From NCBI RefSeq assembly GCF_013409365.1, contig NZ_JACCBA010000001.1, positions 2,418,001 to 2,482,000 of the forward strand: 64,000 bases of DNA, given 5' to 3'. The notes under the pieces are model-generated. The model had not been told where the DNA came from, did no database searches, and saw only the letters and a program-made list of their open reading frames with translations. The position numbers were made by a program, and so were the translations under genes. The stretch is from Actinomadura luteofluorescens. GTDB taxonomy: Bacteria; Actinomycetota; Actinomycetes; Streptosporangiales; Streptosporangiaceae. The first letter of the stretch is position 1, and every line of letters starts with the position of its first letter. Positions 51,525-60,253 of this stretch are shown one piece after another.

Positions 51525-52466
51525 GTGCGCGCCATGCTCATCGCCAACCCCAAGGCGACCTCCACCTCCCGGCGGGCCCGCGACATCCTCGTGCGGGCCT
51601 TCTCCGGCGATCTCGATCTCGTTCTCGCGGAGACCGGTCACCGCGGCCACGCGACCGAGCTGGCCCGGCAGGCCGCCGTCGAGGGCTACGAGGTCGTGAT
51701 CGCTCTCGGCGGGGACGGGACGGTGAACGAGGCCGTCAACGGGCTGCTGGCGGACGGTCCGTCCCCTGATCTGCCCGCGCTGGCGGTGCTGCCGAGCGGG
51801 AGCGCGAACGTGTTCGCCCGCGCGCTCGGCCTGCCGGACGATCCGATCGGCGCGACGCGGTCGGTGCTGGAGGCGCTGCGGGCGGGCCGGTACCGGTCGG
51901 TGGGGCTCGGCACGGCCTCCCATCCCGGGGCCCCGGAGCGGTATTTCACGTTCTGCGCGGGGGTGGGGCTGGACGCGGAGGTCGTGCGGGAGGTGGAGCG
52001 GCGCCGGGAGGCGGGCCTGCGGGCGGACCCGTCGCTGTATGTGCGGACCGCGATACGGCATTTCTTCTCCGGCACTGATCGGCGCCGTCCGGCGCTCACT
52101 TTGGAACAGCCCGGTCGCCCGCCGAAATCGGGGTTGTTCCTGGCGTTCATCTCCAATACGTCTCCATGGACTTTCATGGGCCGGGTGCCGTTGAATCCGA
52201 GTCCGAAGGCGAACTTCGCGCGCGGGCTGGACGTGTTCGGGATGCGTTCTCTGGAACTCGGCGCGACGCTGGGGGCGCTGGCGCAGATGCTGACTCCGCG
52301 GGCGTATCCCATTCAGGGGCGCCACGTGCTGAACCTGCACGATGAGGCGGAGGTCACGGTGCGCGCGGACCGGCCCGTGGCGTTCCAGCTGGACGGCGAC
52401 TACCTGGGAGAGCACCGGACGGTCACGTTCCGCTCCGTGCCGAAGGCGATCCGCATCGTCATTTGA
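51525..52466 (+). CDS. Diacylglycerol kinase family lipid kinase
   Basis: A 313-residue DAGK_cat enzyme. The N-terminal ANPKATSTSRRARDIL and the ATP-binding GGDGTVNEAVNGLL (about 64-77) are diagnostic, with PSGSANVFAR (GTAND-like) near 93. It phosphorylates diacylglycerol or a related lipid such as a phosphatidylinositol mannoside precursor; mycobacterial homologues do so. The start is GTG (or an in-frame ATG three codons later). It is upstream of the WhiB gene on the same strand but separated by a regulatory region. Confidence 0.92.
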   Translation: MRAMLIANPKATSTSRRARDILVRAFSGDLDLVLAETGHRGHATELARQAAVEGYEVVIALGGDGTVNEAVNGLLADGPSPDLPALAVLPSGSANVFARALGLPDDPIGATRSVLEALRAGRYRSVGLGTASHPGAPERYFTFCAGVGLDAEVVREVERRREAGLRADPSLYVRTAIRHFFSGTDRRRPALTLEQPGRPPKSGLFLAFISNTSPWTFMGRVPLNPSPKANFARGLDVFGMRSLELGATLGALAQMLTPRAYPIQGRHVLNLHDEAEVTVRADRPVAFQLDGDYLGEHRTVTFRSVPKAIRIVI

Positions 52467-52510
52467 GGCGCGCGAGGACGCATGTGAGAGCCAAGTAACA
52501 CGCCCGACCG

Positions 52511-52536
52511 ATGGGTGTGACACATGCGACACCCAT
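52511..52536. promoter_or_regulatory. Inverted repeat upstream of whiB1/wblE
   Basis: ATGGGTGT (52511-52518) and ACACCCAT (52529-52536) are exact complements with a 10-base spacer. The right half also contains TGTGACACATGCGACA, a partial CRP-type site (52516-52531). A second dyad, CTTTGAGA/TCTCAAAG with a 6-base spacer, follows at 52538-52559, and CTCAAAG recurs at 52592-52598. Confidence 0.5.
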
Positions 52537-52700
52537 ACTTTGAGAATCCTTTCTCAAAGGTCTTGCGTCTGCCCGCACCCTCCTGAAACGCTCAAAGTGC
52601 GCCACCCGGCAGGGACCCCAACGTCGCTGGTCACCTGCTCGCGGCGCCGCGGAACAACCATCCCTGGACCTGGCCACAGCCACCCCGGGCGTTCGCGACA

Positions 52701-52716
52701 TGTGAACCCGTTCACA
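52701..52716. promoter_or_regulatory. CRP-type operator upstream of whiB1/wblE
   Basis: TGTGAACCCGTTCACA matches the CRP/FNR consensus TGTGA-N6-TCACA at all ten defined positions and is a 16-base near-palindrome (7-base perfect arms). It ends 43 bases before the WhiB start codon. In Mycobacterium tuberculosis the whiB1 promoter is bound by the cAMP receptor protein Rv3676, so conservation of control is plausible. Confidence 0.65.
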
Positions 52717-52758
52717 AAGAGTGGAGCATCTCCACCACCTGACGAAGGAGTGGACCGC

Positions 52759-53007
52759 ATGGACTGGCGCCACCGCGCAGCCTGCCGTGACGTGGACCCC
52801 GAGCTCTTCTTCCCCATCGGCAACACCGGCCCCGCGATCCTGCAGATCGAAGAAGCCAAGCAGGTCTGCCGCCGCTGCGACGTCAGCGACGCCTGCCTGC
52901 GCTGGGCGCTCGAGTCCGGCCAGGAATCCGGCGTCTGGGGCGGCATGGGCGAAGACGAACGCCGCGCTCTCCGTCGTTCCCGCCGTGCCCTTAGCGTCAG
53001 GCGCTAG
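52759..53007 (+). CDS. wblE: WhiB family iron-sulfur regulator (WhiB1/WblE type)
   Basis: An 82-residue protein. Four cysteines bind a [4Fe-4S] cluster: one in RAACRD, then CRRC and DAC in the order CxxC...C. The GVWGGMG turn and a basic C-terminus (RRALRRSRRALSVRR) for DNA binding follow. The AAGGAG site supports the ATG at 52759. The neighbour PdtaS gene on the opposite strand reproduces the Rv3219-Rv3220c neighbourhood of mycobacteria, which supports the WhiB1/WblE assignment. The cluster senses nitric oxide in WhiB1. A CRP-type site and other dyads precede it. Confidence 0.94.
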   Translation: MDWRHRAACRDVDPELFFPIGNTGPAILQIEEAKQVCRRCDVSDACLRWALESGQESGVWGGMGEDERRALRRSRRALSVRR

Positions 53008-53031
53008 AGCGCCTTCCTTGCGGGCACGGCC

Positions 53032-53120
53032 GCGATCGCTGGCATCGCTTCGGCTCGCCTGGCGGCTCGCTGCGCGATCAGTTTCTCGCTTCGCTTGAAA
53101 CTGGCTTCGCACGCGATCGC
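53032..53120 (-). repeat. 89-bp interspersed structured repeat, copy 4
   Basis: Full-length copy with GCGATCGC at both ends. In element orientation the stem reads CAGTTTC/GAAACTG, a third compensated state. The mini-hairpin reads GCGAAGC instead of CCGAAGG, again with both partners changed (C11-G17 to G11-C17). A hairpin with arms GCCGTGCCC (52982-52990) and GGGCACGGC (53022-53030) precedes it, overlapping the end of the WhiB gene. The order gene end, hairpin, element is as at copies 1 and 2. Confidence 0.85.
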
Positions 53121-53192
53121 GCACCTTCAGGTTTTTGAGGGCTGAGGCGCCGGTTGCTCCCAGTGCGCACGGACCAGAGTTGATGGCCGTGA

Positions 53193-54860
53193 TCAGGGGC
53201 GGCTGGGGCGGTGGTGGTGGTCTAGGGGGATGTCCACTACCACTTCGGTGCCTCCGCCTTCTCTGGGGCGGAAGTCGAGGTGGCCGCCCAGTTCGCCGAT
53301 GATCAGGGTGCGGACGATCTGGAGGCCCAGGCTGTCGCTGCTCTCCATGTCGAAGTCGGGGGGCAGGCCCACGCCGTCGTCCGCGACGATCGTGACGAGG
53401 CGGCGGCCGGACGGGGGCTCGGTCTCGGTGCCGGGGGCGCGGGGGTCGTTCGCGCCGGGGGCCTTCCACTCGCCCCAGAACGACGCGCCGCCCGGTTCCC
53501 GGGTGACCTCTCCCTCTCCGTAGCGGTGCGCCACGACCTCCAGGGTCCCGAACCGGTTGGCCAGGCCGTGCTCCAGGGCGTTCTGCAGCAGTTCGGTGAG
53601 CGCCATCGCGAGCGGCGTCGCGACCTCGGCGGGCAGGACGCCGAAGCTGCCGGCCCGCTTGGGGGTGACCTTGGTCTCGGGGGTGGACACCTCCCCCGCC
53701 ATCGTGATGACCCGGTCGGCGATGTCGTCGAAGTCGATCAGTTCGTCGGGGGTGTGCGACAGGGTCTCGTGCACGATCGCGATCGACCCGACGCGGCGGA
53801 CGGCCTCGTCCAGCGCGGCCCGCCCCTCCGGGATCCGCAGCCGCCGCGCCTGGAGCCGCAGGAGCGCCGCGACCGTCTGCAGGTTGTTCTTCACCCGGTG
53901 GTGGATCTCCCGGATGGTGGCGTCCTTGGTCATCAGCTCCCGGTCGCGCCAGCGCAGCTCGGTCACGTCCCGGCACAGCACGACGGCCCCGATCCGGGTC
54001 CCGCCGACGACGAGCGGGATCGTGCGCAGCTGCATGATCGACCCGCGTGACTCGACCTCGACCTCGCGGGGCGCGCGGCCCGACAGCACGACGCTCAGCG
54101 CCTCCTCCATCGGCTCGCCGGTGTCGCACAGGTCCGCGGTGATCTGCCCGAGCGCCTCGCCGACCAGGTCCGCCGGGTAGCCGAGCCGCCGGTAGGCCGA
54201 CTGGGCGTTGGGGCTGGCGTAGGTGACCCTGCCGGAGCGGTCCAGGCGCATGAGGCCGTCGCCGACGCGGGGCGAGCGGACCATGTTCGGCTCCTCGCCC
54301 GGCACCGGGAACCGGCCCTCGGAGATCATCGTGGCGAGGTCGCTGGCGCTCTGCAGGTAGGTCAGCTCCAGCCGGGACGGGGTGCGCGCCGAGCTGAGGT
54401 TCGTGCTGCGCTGGATCACCCCGAGGATCTTGGCGCCGCGGCGCACCGGGATGGACTCCTCGCGGACGGGGATGCCGCTGCCCCACTCCGGGTCGCCCTC
54501 GCGGACGATGCGGCGCTCGCGCCACGCCACGTCGATCAGCCCGCGGCGGCCCGTCCGGACGACCTTGCCGACGAGGTCCTCCGGGTAGGCGGTCGGGCCG
54601 GTCGTCGGGCGCATCTGCGCGATCGCGACCCAGCCGGGGACGGCCGCACCGGTGTCCAGAAGGCCTGGCCTGTCCCGGCCCGCGCGGGTCGTCCCGTCGG
54701 CGGGCAGCGCGTCCGCCGACCGCAGCGGCACCCACAGCAGGAGGTCCGCGAACGACAGGTCGGCCAGCAGCTGCCAGTCCGAGACCAGTGCGTGGAGCCA
54801 CTCCAGGTCGGTGTCGGTGAGGTCGGTGTGGTCGCGGACCAAATCGGTCAAGGTAGGCAC
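53193..54860 (-). CDS. pdtaS: Sensor histidine kinase PdtaS (GAF-PAS-HisKA_2-HATPase)
   Basis: A 555-residue soluble kinase. The N-terminal GAF-like domain opens PTLTDLVRDHTDL and contains WQLLADLSFADLLLWVPL, followed by a PAS-like region near 215-320. The HisKA_2 box IREIHHRVKNNLQTVAALLRLQ carries the phosphoacceptor His. The HATPase domain has LTELLQNALEHG. An insert of about 40 Gly/Pro/Glu-rich residues lies inside the HATPase domain. The mycobacterial homologue phosphorylates the ANTAR regulator PdtaR, which is not in this window. The start is GTG 54860 with a weak site. Confidence 0.93.
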   Translation of the reverse strand: MPTLTDLVRDHTDLTDTDLEWLHALVSDWQLLADLSFADLLLWVPLRSADALPADGTTRAGRDRPGLLDTGAAVPGWVAIAQMRPTTGPTAYPEDLVGKVVRTGRRGLIDVAWRERRIVREGDPEWGSGIPVREESIPVRRGAKILGVIQRSTNLSSARTPSRLELTYLQSASDLATMISEGRFPVPGEEPNMVRSPRVGDGLMRLDRSGRVTYASPNAQSAYRRLGYPADLVGEALGQITADLCDTGEPMEEALSVVLSGRAPREVEVESRGSIMQLRTIPLVVGGTRIGAVVLCRDVTELRWRDRELMTKDATIREIHHRVKNNLQTVAALLRLQARRLRIPEGRAALDEAVRRVGSIAIVHETLSHTPDELIDFDDIADRVITMAGEVSTPETKVTPKRAGSFGVLPAEVATPLAMALTELLQNALEHGLANRFGTLEVVAHRYGEGEVTREPGGASFWGEWKAPGANDPRAPGTETEPPSGRRLVTIVADDGVGLPPDFDMESSDSLGLQIVRTLIIGELGGHLDFRPREGGGTEVVVDIPLDHHHRPSRP

Positions 54861-54937
54861 ACGACCATCATCGCCGATGGTTTTCTGTCCCGGGGCAGGT
54901 GGTCTCGCCCCAGGGGCCACCTGGCAGTATGCCCGGC

Positions 54938-56101
54938 ATGACCGCAGGACGAGACCCCCTGGCCAGGCTCCGGGACGCGGCCGGACGGCGCGCCGCCGCC
55001 GGGCTGCGCCGGACGCTGCGCCCCCGGCCCGACGGCCTCACCGATCTGGCGTCCAACGACTACCTCGGGCTGTCCGGCGACCCGCGCCTCGTCGAGGGTG
55101 CCGTCGCGGCCGCGCGCGAGTGGGGCACCGGCTCCACCGGCTCGCGCCTGGTCACCGGGACGACGCGGCTGCACGCCGAGCTGGACCGGCGGCTCGCCGC
55201 GTTCACCGGCAGCGCCGCGGGGCTGGTGTTCTCCTCCGGCTTCCTGGCCAACCTCGGCGCCGTCACCGCGCTCGCGGGGCCCGACACCCTCGTGGTGTCC
55301 GACCAGGTCAACCACGCCTCCATCGTGGACGCGTGCCGGCTGTCGCGGTCCCGGGTGGTGATCGTCCCGCACCGGGACGCGGCCGCGGCGGAGCGGGCCC
55401 TCGCCGAGCGCGAGGAGGACCACGCCCTCGTCGTCACCGACGCGGTGTTCTCCGTGGACGGCGATCTCGCGCCGCTGGGCGCGCTGCACGCCGCCGCCCG
55501 GGCGCACGGGGCGCTGCTGGTGGTCGACGAGGCGCACGCGCTCGGCGTCGTCGGCGAGGGGGGCCGGGGCGCCGCGCACGCCGCCGGTCTCGCGGGAGAG
55601 CCCGACGTGGTCCTCACCCTCACGCTGTCGAAGTCGCTGGCGTCGCAGGGCGGGGCGGTCCTCGGGGCCCCCGAGGTGATCGACACCCTGGTCGACACGG
55701 GGCGATCGTTCATCTTCGACACCGGCCTGAACCCGCCCGCCGCGGGCGCCGCCCTCGCCGCGCTGGACGTCCTCGCGTCCGACCCCGCGCTGCCCGGCCG
55801 GGCCCGCGAACGGGCGCTCGCGATCTCAAACCTGGCGGCCGGTTCCGGCCTGGAAACGGCCAGGCCCGCGGCGGCCGTGGTCCCGGTGTTCCTGGGCGAG
55901 CCGCAGGCCGCGGTGCGGGCCGCCGAGATCTGCGCTGAGCACGGTCTGCGCGTCGGCTGCTTCCGGCCGCCGTCGGTCCCCAAGGGCCGGGCGTGCCTGC
56001 GGCTCACCGCACGCGCCACGCTGGACGAGTCGGACCTCACACGATTGCGGGCGGCCCTGGCGGAAATCGCGTCTTCTACCGGCCGTAGTCTTCACCCATA
56101 A
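54938..56101 (+). CDS. bioF: 8-amino-7-oxononanoate synthase
   Basis: A 387-residue PLP-dependent alpha-oxoamine synthase, the first committed ring-assembly step of biotin synthesis (pimeloyl-ACP or -CoA plus alanine). The segment DLASNDYLGLSGDPRL opens the domain. NHASIVDACRLSRS and DEAHALGVVG supply substrate and PLP contacts, and TLTLSKSLASQGG carries the Schiff-base lysine. The start is ATG 54938 or 54929; neither has a good ribosome site. bioA is not in the window, and bioD and bioB lie on the other strand 2-3 kb away. Confidence 0.94.
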   Translation: MTAGRDPLARLRDAAGRRAAAGLRRTLRPRPDGLTDLASNDYLGLSGDPRLVEGAVAAAREWGTGSTGSRLVTGTTRLHAELDRRLAAFTGSAAGLVFSSGFLANLGAVTALAGPDTLVVSDQVNHASIVDACRLSRSRVVIVPHRDAAAAERALAEREEDHALVVTDAVFSVDGDLAPLGALHAAARAHGALLVVDEAHALGVVGEGGRGAAHAAGLAGEPDVVLTLTLSKSLASQGGAVLGAPEVIDTLVDTGRSFIFDTGLNPPAAGAALAALDVLASDPALPGRARERALAISNLAAGSGLETARPAAAVVPVFLGEPQAAVRAAEICAEHGLRVGCFRPPSVPKGRACLRLTARATLDESDLTRLRAALAEIASSTGRSLHP

Positions 56102-56137
56102 CATCGGGGAAACCGGTGATGAACGTGAGGAGATGCC

Positions 56138-56941
56138 GTGACGGAGGTCAGGGGCGGGCCCCGGCACGGGGGCGGGTTCGAGCACGGCTTCGACCGGGTC
56201 TCGCTCGGCGACCTCGGTAAGCGCCACCCGAACCAGGCGCCCCGGATCCCCAAGTACTACAAGCTCAAGGAGCTGCTGGTCGAGCTGATCCAGTCGCTTC
56301 CCGCGGGCAGCCCGCTGCCGCCCGAGCGGACCCTCGCCGAGAAGTACGAGACGTCCCGCACGACCGTCCGGCAGGCCCTCGCCGAGCTGGTCGTCGAGGG
56401 GCGCCTCCAGCGCATCCAGGGCAAGGGCACCTTCGTCGCCAAGCCGAAGGTCGCCCAGGAGCTCCAGCTCGTCAGCTACACCGAGGACATGCGGCACCAC
56501 GGGCTGCGCCCCGAGACGCGCATCCTGGAGGCCGGCTACGTCAGCGCCGACGAGCGCCTCGCCACGCTCCTGTGCATCCGGCCCGGCGGCCGGGTGCTGC
56601 GGATACACCGCCTCCGGCTGGCCGACGGCGAGCCGATGTCGATCGACACCTCCCACCTCCCGGCCCGCCGCTTCCCCGGCCTGCGCCGGGAGCTGCCGCG
56701 CCACCACTCCCTGTACGAGACGCTCGCGACCGCCTACGACGTCCACCTCACCGAGGCCGAGGAGACGATAGAGACGGTCCTCGCCACCCCGCACGACGCC
56801 CAGCTCCTGGGCGTGGACGTCGGCCTGCCGATGCTGCTGCTGTCGCGCCACGCGTTCGACACGACGGGCCAGCCGGTCGAGTGGGCCCAGTCCCTGTACC
56901 GGGGCGACCGCTACAAGTTCATCACCCGGCTGAGCCGCTGA
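56138..56941 (+). CDS. GntR/HutC family regulator (DasR/NagR-like, UTRA domain)
   Basis: A 267-residue regulator with GTG start and a GAGGAG site. The wHTH spans about 37-105 ([31 protein letters not shown]). The UTRA effector domain has [24 protein letters not shown] and [29 protein letters not shown]. The UTRA segments are very close to DasR/NagR, which bind amino-sugar phosphates. An N-terminal extension of about 35 residues ([13 protein letters not shown]) precedes the HTH. Its position inside the biotin cluster may be accidental; no dre-type site was seen near bioF or bioB. Confidence 0.9.
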   Translation: MTEVRGGPRHGGGFEHGFDRVSLGDLGKRHPNQAPRIPKYYKLKELLVELIQSLPAGSPLPPERTLAEKYETSRTTVRQALAELVVEGRLQRIQGKGTFVAKPKVAQELQLVSYTEDMRHHGLRPETRILEAGYVSADERLATLLCIRPGGRVLRIHRLRLADGEPMSIDTSHLPARRFPGLRRELPRHHSLYETLATAYDVHLTEAEETIETVLATPHDAQLLGVDVGLPMLLLSRHAFDTTGQPVEWAQSLYRGDRYKFITRLSR

Positions 56942-56959
56942 CCGGCCGCCCGTCCCGTC

Positions 56960-57955
56960 TCACAGCGTCCGGCCGAGCTCCTTGATCGGCATCTTCAGCT
57001 CGGTGAGCAGTTCCAGGTCCTGCCGGGCCGGACGGCCCAGGGTGGTGAGGTAGTTGCCGACGATGACGGCGTTGATGCCGCCGAGCATGCCCTCGCGGGT
57101 GCCGAGGTCGCCGAGGGTGAGCTCGCGGCCGCCGGCGTACCGCAGGATGGTGCGGGGCAGGGCGAGCCGGAACGCGGCGATCGTCTTCAGCGCCTCGGTG
57201 CCCTCGACCAGCGGGTAGCCGGCGAACGGGGTGCCGGGCCGCGGCGCGAGGAAGTTCAGCGGGACCTCGTCGGGCTCCAGCTCCGCGAGCTGCCCGGCGA
57301 ACTCGGCGCGCTGCTCGACGCTCTCGCCCATGCCGACGATGCCGCCGCAGCACACCTCCATGCCGGCGTCCTTGACCATGCGGAGGGTGTCCCAGCGCTC
57401 CTCCCACGAGTGGGTGGTGACCACGTTCGGGAAATGGGAGCGGGCCGTCTCCAGGTTGTGGTTGTAGCGGTGGACGCCCATCGCGGACAGCTCGTCCACC
57501 TGCTCCTGGGTGAGCATGCCGAGCGAGCACGCGATGTTGATCTCGACGGCGTCGTTGATGGCCTTGACGCCGTCGCGGACCTGCGACATCAGCCGCTCGT
57601 CCGGTCCCCGCACGGCGGCGACGATGCAGAACTCGGTGGCACCGGTCGCGGCGGTCTCCCTGGCCGCCTCGACCAGTTCGGGGATGTTCAGCCACACCGA
57701 CCGGACGGGCGACTCGAACTTGCCGGACTGCGAGCAGAAGTGGCAGTCCTCCGGGCAGCCGCCGGTCTTCAGCGACACGATCCCCTCGACCTCGACCTCC
57801 GGCCCGCACCACCGCATCCGGACGTCGTGGGCGAGCGCGAGCAGGTCCTGGAGCCGGTCGTCCGGCAGGTTCAGGACCTCCAGCACCTGCCCCTGCGACA
57901 GGCCCTCGCCCTCGTCCAGTACCTGGCGGCGCGCGATGTCGAGAATGTCCGTCAC
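56960..57955 (-). CDS. bioB: Biotin synthase
   Basis: A 331-residue radical-SAM enzyme that inserts sulfur into dethiobiotin. The SAM cluster cysteines are in [15 protein letters not shown] (CxxxCxxC), and [19 protein letters not shown] follows. The catalytic-site Arg region is near the end ([17 protein letters not shown]). The GTG at 57955 overlaps bioD by four bases. A BsaP-like auxiliary gene is 2.3 kb away at 60254-60442. Confidence 0.96.
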   Translation of the reverse strand: MTDILDIARRQVLDEGEGLSQGQVLEVLNLPDDRLQDLLALAHDVRMRWCGPEVEVEGIVSLKTGGCPEDCHFCSQSGKFESPVRSVWLNIPELVEAARETAATGATEFCIVAAVRGPDERLMSQVRDGVKAINDAVEINIACSLGMLTQEQVDELSAMGVHRYNHNLETARSHFPNVVTTHSWEERWDTLRMVKDAGMEVCCGGIVGMGESVEQRAEFAGQLAELEPDEVPLNFLAPRPGTPFAGYPLVEGTEALKTIAAFRLALPRTILRYAGGRELTLGDLGTREGMLGGINAVIVGNYLTTLGRPARQDLELLTELKMPIKELGRTL

Positions 57956-58683
57956 GTGTTCTCCTTGTCGGGGCCGAAGGCGGCGCGGAAGGCGGCGGCG
58001 TCGAATCCGCCGCCGAACGAGGGGGCCAGGCCGCGGTGCGCGGCCACGAGGAACTCCGCCGGGTCCAGGGCGCCCGCGCCGGCGGGCAGCGCGCCCGACA
58101 GCGGGCGGGCCGCGATGGTCTCCAGGTCGCGGATGTTGCTGCGCATGGCGAGGTCGGGGTCGTCCGGCCACGCGCCGATCACCACTCCGGCGAGCTGCAC
58201 CCCGCGGTGCGCCATCGCCTCCAGGGTGAGCGCGGTGTGGTTGAGCGTGCCGAGGTCGGGCCGGGCCACCACCACGACGGCGGCGCCGAGCCAGCGCGCG
58301 AGGTCGGCGATGGTGGCGCCCTCCTCGTCGTAGCGGACGAGGAGCCCGCCCGCGCCCTCGACCAGCACCAGCCGCCGCCCGGACGCCAGGTCCCGGACGC
58401 GTTCGGCGACGTCCGGCATCCGGACGGGGGGCCGGCCCGCGTGGCGGGCCGCGGCGGCCGGGGACAGCGGGTCGGGGAACCGCGCGTACTCGTGCACGTC
58501 GTCGATCCCGGCGAGCCTGCGGACCTCGTCGAGGTCGCCCGGGTCGCCCTTGCCGGCACCGGTCTGTCCGGGTTTGACGACGGCGACGGACGCGCCGCGC
58601 GCCGCGGCGACCGCGGCCAGCGCCGCGGTGACGACGGTCTTGCCCACACCCGTGCAGGTCCCGGTCACAACGAGCACACTCAC
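57952..58683 (-). CDS. bioD: Dethiobiotin synthetase
   Basis: A 243-residue ATPase that carboxylates diaminopelargonic acid to form dethiobiotin. The P-loop reads [11 protein letters not shown] near residue 8, and VKPGQTG carries the substrate lysine. [14 protein letters not shown] follows. It starts at GTG 58683 (or 58677) and is coupled to bioB by GTGA overlap. A long C-terminal extension, [22 protein letters not shown], is slightly more than in E. coli BioD. Confidence 0.95.
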   Translation of the reverse strand: MSVLVVTGTCTGVGKTVVTAALAAVAAARGASVAVVKPGQTGAGKGDPGDLDEVRRLAGIDDVHEYARFPDPLSPAAAARHAGRPPVRMPDVAERVRDLASGRRLVLVEGAGGLLVRYDEEGATIADLARWLGAAVVVVARPDLGTLNHTALTLEAMAHRGVQLAGVVIGAWPDDPDLAMRSNIRDLETIAARPLSGALPAGAGALDPAEFLVAAHRGLAPSFGGGFDAAAFRAAFGPDKENT

Positions 58684-58777
58684 AGATCGGCACACTAGCG
58701 CGGGCCCGGAATCGGCCCGTCGCCGGGTGTTCCCGGAAACGCCGGAACCGGGGCGGGCCGCCGAGCGTCCAACCGTC

Positions 58778-59557
58778 ATGGCCGGTCCGTACACACGCTC
58801 CCGCCGGGCGCCGGCACTCGCCTGCGCCGCCCTCGCCGCCTGCGGCACACTGGCCGCCTGCGGCGACGGCTCCGGCACCGCCGAGCCCCCCGCTTCCGCA
58901 CCCGCCACAACCGCGTCCCCCGCCAAGGACGGCCCCGCGGGCGAGCAGCTCGTCCTGCGGTGGCGCAAGACCGGCGGCATCGCCGGTCTCGGCGGCCCCG
59001 GAAGCCTGCCCGACTTCTCCCTCTACTCCTCGGGCCGCGCGGTGGCCGCGTCCCAAAGCGGGCCGACCGAGTACCGCCTGAAGCCCGAGGCCCTGCGGCG
59101 CCTGCTGGACGAGGCCCGCGCGGCCGGTCTCGCCCGCTCCCACGCGGTCGGCCCCGGCGGCGTCGCGGACGCGATCACGGTCGTGGTCTCCATGGACGGA
59201 GCGACGACCCGGATCATCCAGCCCGAGACGCAGTCGGGCCCGGAGGGACGGTTCCTCAAGCGCCTCGACCCGGCCGGCTGGCCCGCGTCCGACCTCACCG
59301 GGAAGCCCGCGCCGTACAAGGCGGAGAAGACCGCCGTCCTCGCCGGGCCGACCACGGGAAGCGCCACCGTCAAGACGTGGCCGCTGGAGCCGCTCGGCAA
59401 GGGCGTCCAGGTGGCGGGTGCGGTCTGCACGGTCGCCCCGGCCGCGAAGGCCCCCGCCACGAACCCGGACACCGCGTGGCGCAGCGGCGGCCGGACGTAC
59501 TCCGTCCGCCTGCGCCCCCTCCTCCCCGCCGAGTCCTCCTGCCAGGACGTCAAGTGA
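58778..59557 (+). CDS. Secreted lipoprotein of unknown function
   Basis: A 259-residue lipoprotein. The signal peptide [17 protein letters not shown] ends in a lipobox LAAC near residue 29. A Thr/Ala/Pro linker ([17 protein letters not shown]) then leads to a beta-rich domain beginning [19 protein letters not shown] do not recognise the domain. It is the first of three overlapping genes, with an acetyltransferase and a small protein. Confidence 0.75.
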   Translation: MAGPYTRSRRAPALACAALAACGTLAACGDGSGTAEPPASAPATTASPAKDGPAGEQLVLRWRKTGGIAGLGGPGSLPDFSLYSSGRAVAASQSGPTEYRLKPEALRRLLDEARAAGLARSHAVGPGGVADAITVVVSMDGATTRIIQPETQSGPEGRFLKRLDPAGWPASDLTGKPAPYKAEKTAVLAGPTTGSATVKTWPLEPLGKGVQVAGAVCTVAPAAKAPATNPDTAWRSGGRTYSVRLRPLLPAESSCQDVK

Positions 59558-60078
59558 TCGTTCGGCTGGCGCGCCCGGAGGAGTACGACCTCGTCGGCGA
59601 ACTGACCGTGGAGGTCTACGTGCACGGCGGCCTGGTCAGTCCAGAGTCGTCGTACGTGCACAAGCTGCGCGACGCCGCCGACCGGGCCGCGAAGGCCGAA
59701 CTGCTCGTCGCCGAAGACGCCGGGCAGATCGCTGGAGCCGTCGCGTACTGCCCGCCCGGCTCCCCCTACGCGGAGCTCGCCGGACCGGACGAGGCCGAGT
59801 TCCGCATGCTCGCCGTCCTGGAGACTGCCCGGGGCAAGGGCGCGGGCCGCGCCATGGTGCGCGCCTGCGTCGAGCGGGCCCGCGCGGCCGGCCTGTCCGG
59901 CCTGCGCCTGTCGACGCAGCGCAACATGGAGTCCGCGCAGCGCATGTACGAGAAGATGGGCTTCGTCCGCACCCCCGACCACGACTGGACCCCGGCCCCA
60001 GGCGTGGTCCTCCTCACCTACGCCCTGTCGTTCCGGAACGCGGACCCGACTCCCCGCACACATGGAGACCCCGAGTGA
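59554..60078 (+). CDS. GNAT family N-acetyltransferase
   Basis: A 174-residue GNAT protein starting with GTG ([17 protein letters not shown]). The acetyl-CoA loop [13 protein letters not shown] is near residue 93, with [22 protein letters not shown] downstream. Overlap of four bases with the lipoprotein gene and with the following small gene (GTGA) marks an operon. The substrate is unknown. Confidence 0.9.
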   Translation: MIVRLARPEEYDLVGELTVEVYVHGGLVSPESSYVHKLRDAADRAAKAELLVAEDAGQIAGAVAYCPPGSPYAELAGPDEAEFRMLAVLETARGKGAGRAMVRACVERARAAGLSGLRLSTQRNMESAQRMYEKMGFVRTPDHDWTPAPGVVLLTYALSFRNADPTPRTHGDPE

Positions 60079-60248
60079 TCGACCCCCACCCCGGCAAGGA
60101 GCCGTTGGTCATCAAGGCGCCCGACGGCGGCGAGTCGCTGACGGAGACCGCCTACCTGGTCAAAAGCCCCGAGAACGCCCGGCGGCTGCTGGCCTCCGTC
60201 AACCGCCTCGAACGCGGAGGCGGAGTCGAGCGGCCTCTCGCTGAGTAG
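60075..60248 (+). CDS. Short protein resembling the C-terminus of YefM/Phd antitoxins
   Basis: A 57-residue protein starting with GTG ([20 protein letters not shown]). Residues about 24-57, LTETAYLVKSPENARRLLASVN and ERPLAE, match the C-terminal half of YefM-type antitoxins, the part that contacts the toxin. The N-terminal DNA-binding half is missing and replaced by an unrelated 20-residue segment. No toxin gene is adjacent. It is translationally coupled to the GNAT gene (GTGA). It may be an orphan antitoxin fragment, a decoy, or simply a different small protein. Confidence 0.55.
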   Translation: MIDPHPGKEPLVIKAPDGGESLTETAYLVKSPENARRLLASVNRLERGGGVERPLAE

Positions 60249-60253
60249 AACCC

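Noticed and set aside
54899..54937. Upstream extension of bioF starting near 54899
   Set aside because: The added residues have no similarity to BioF and no ribosome site precedes them; the conserved protein begins after the ATG at 54938.
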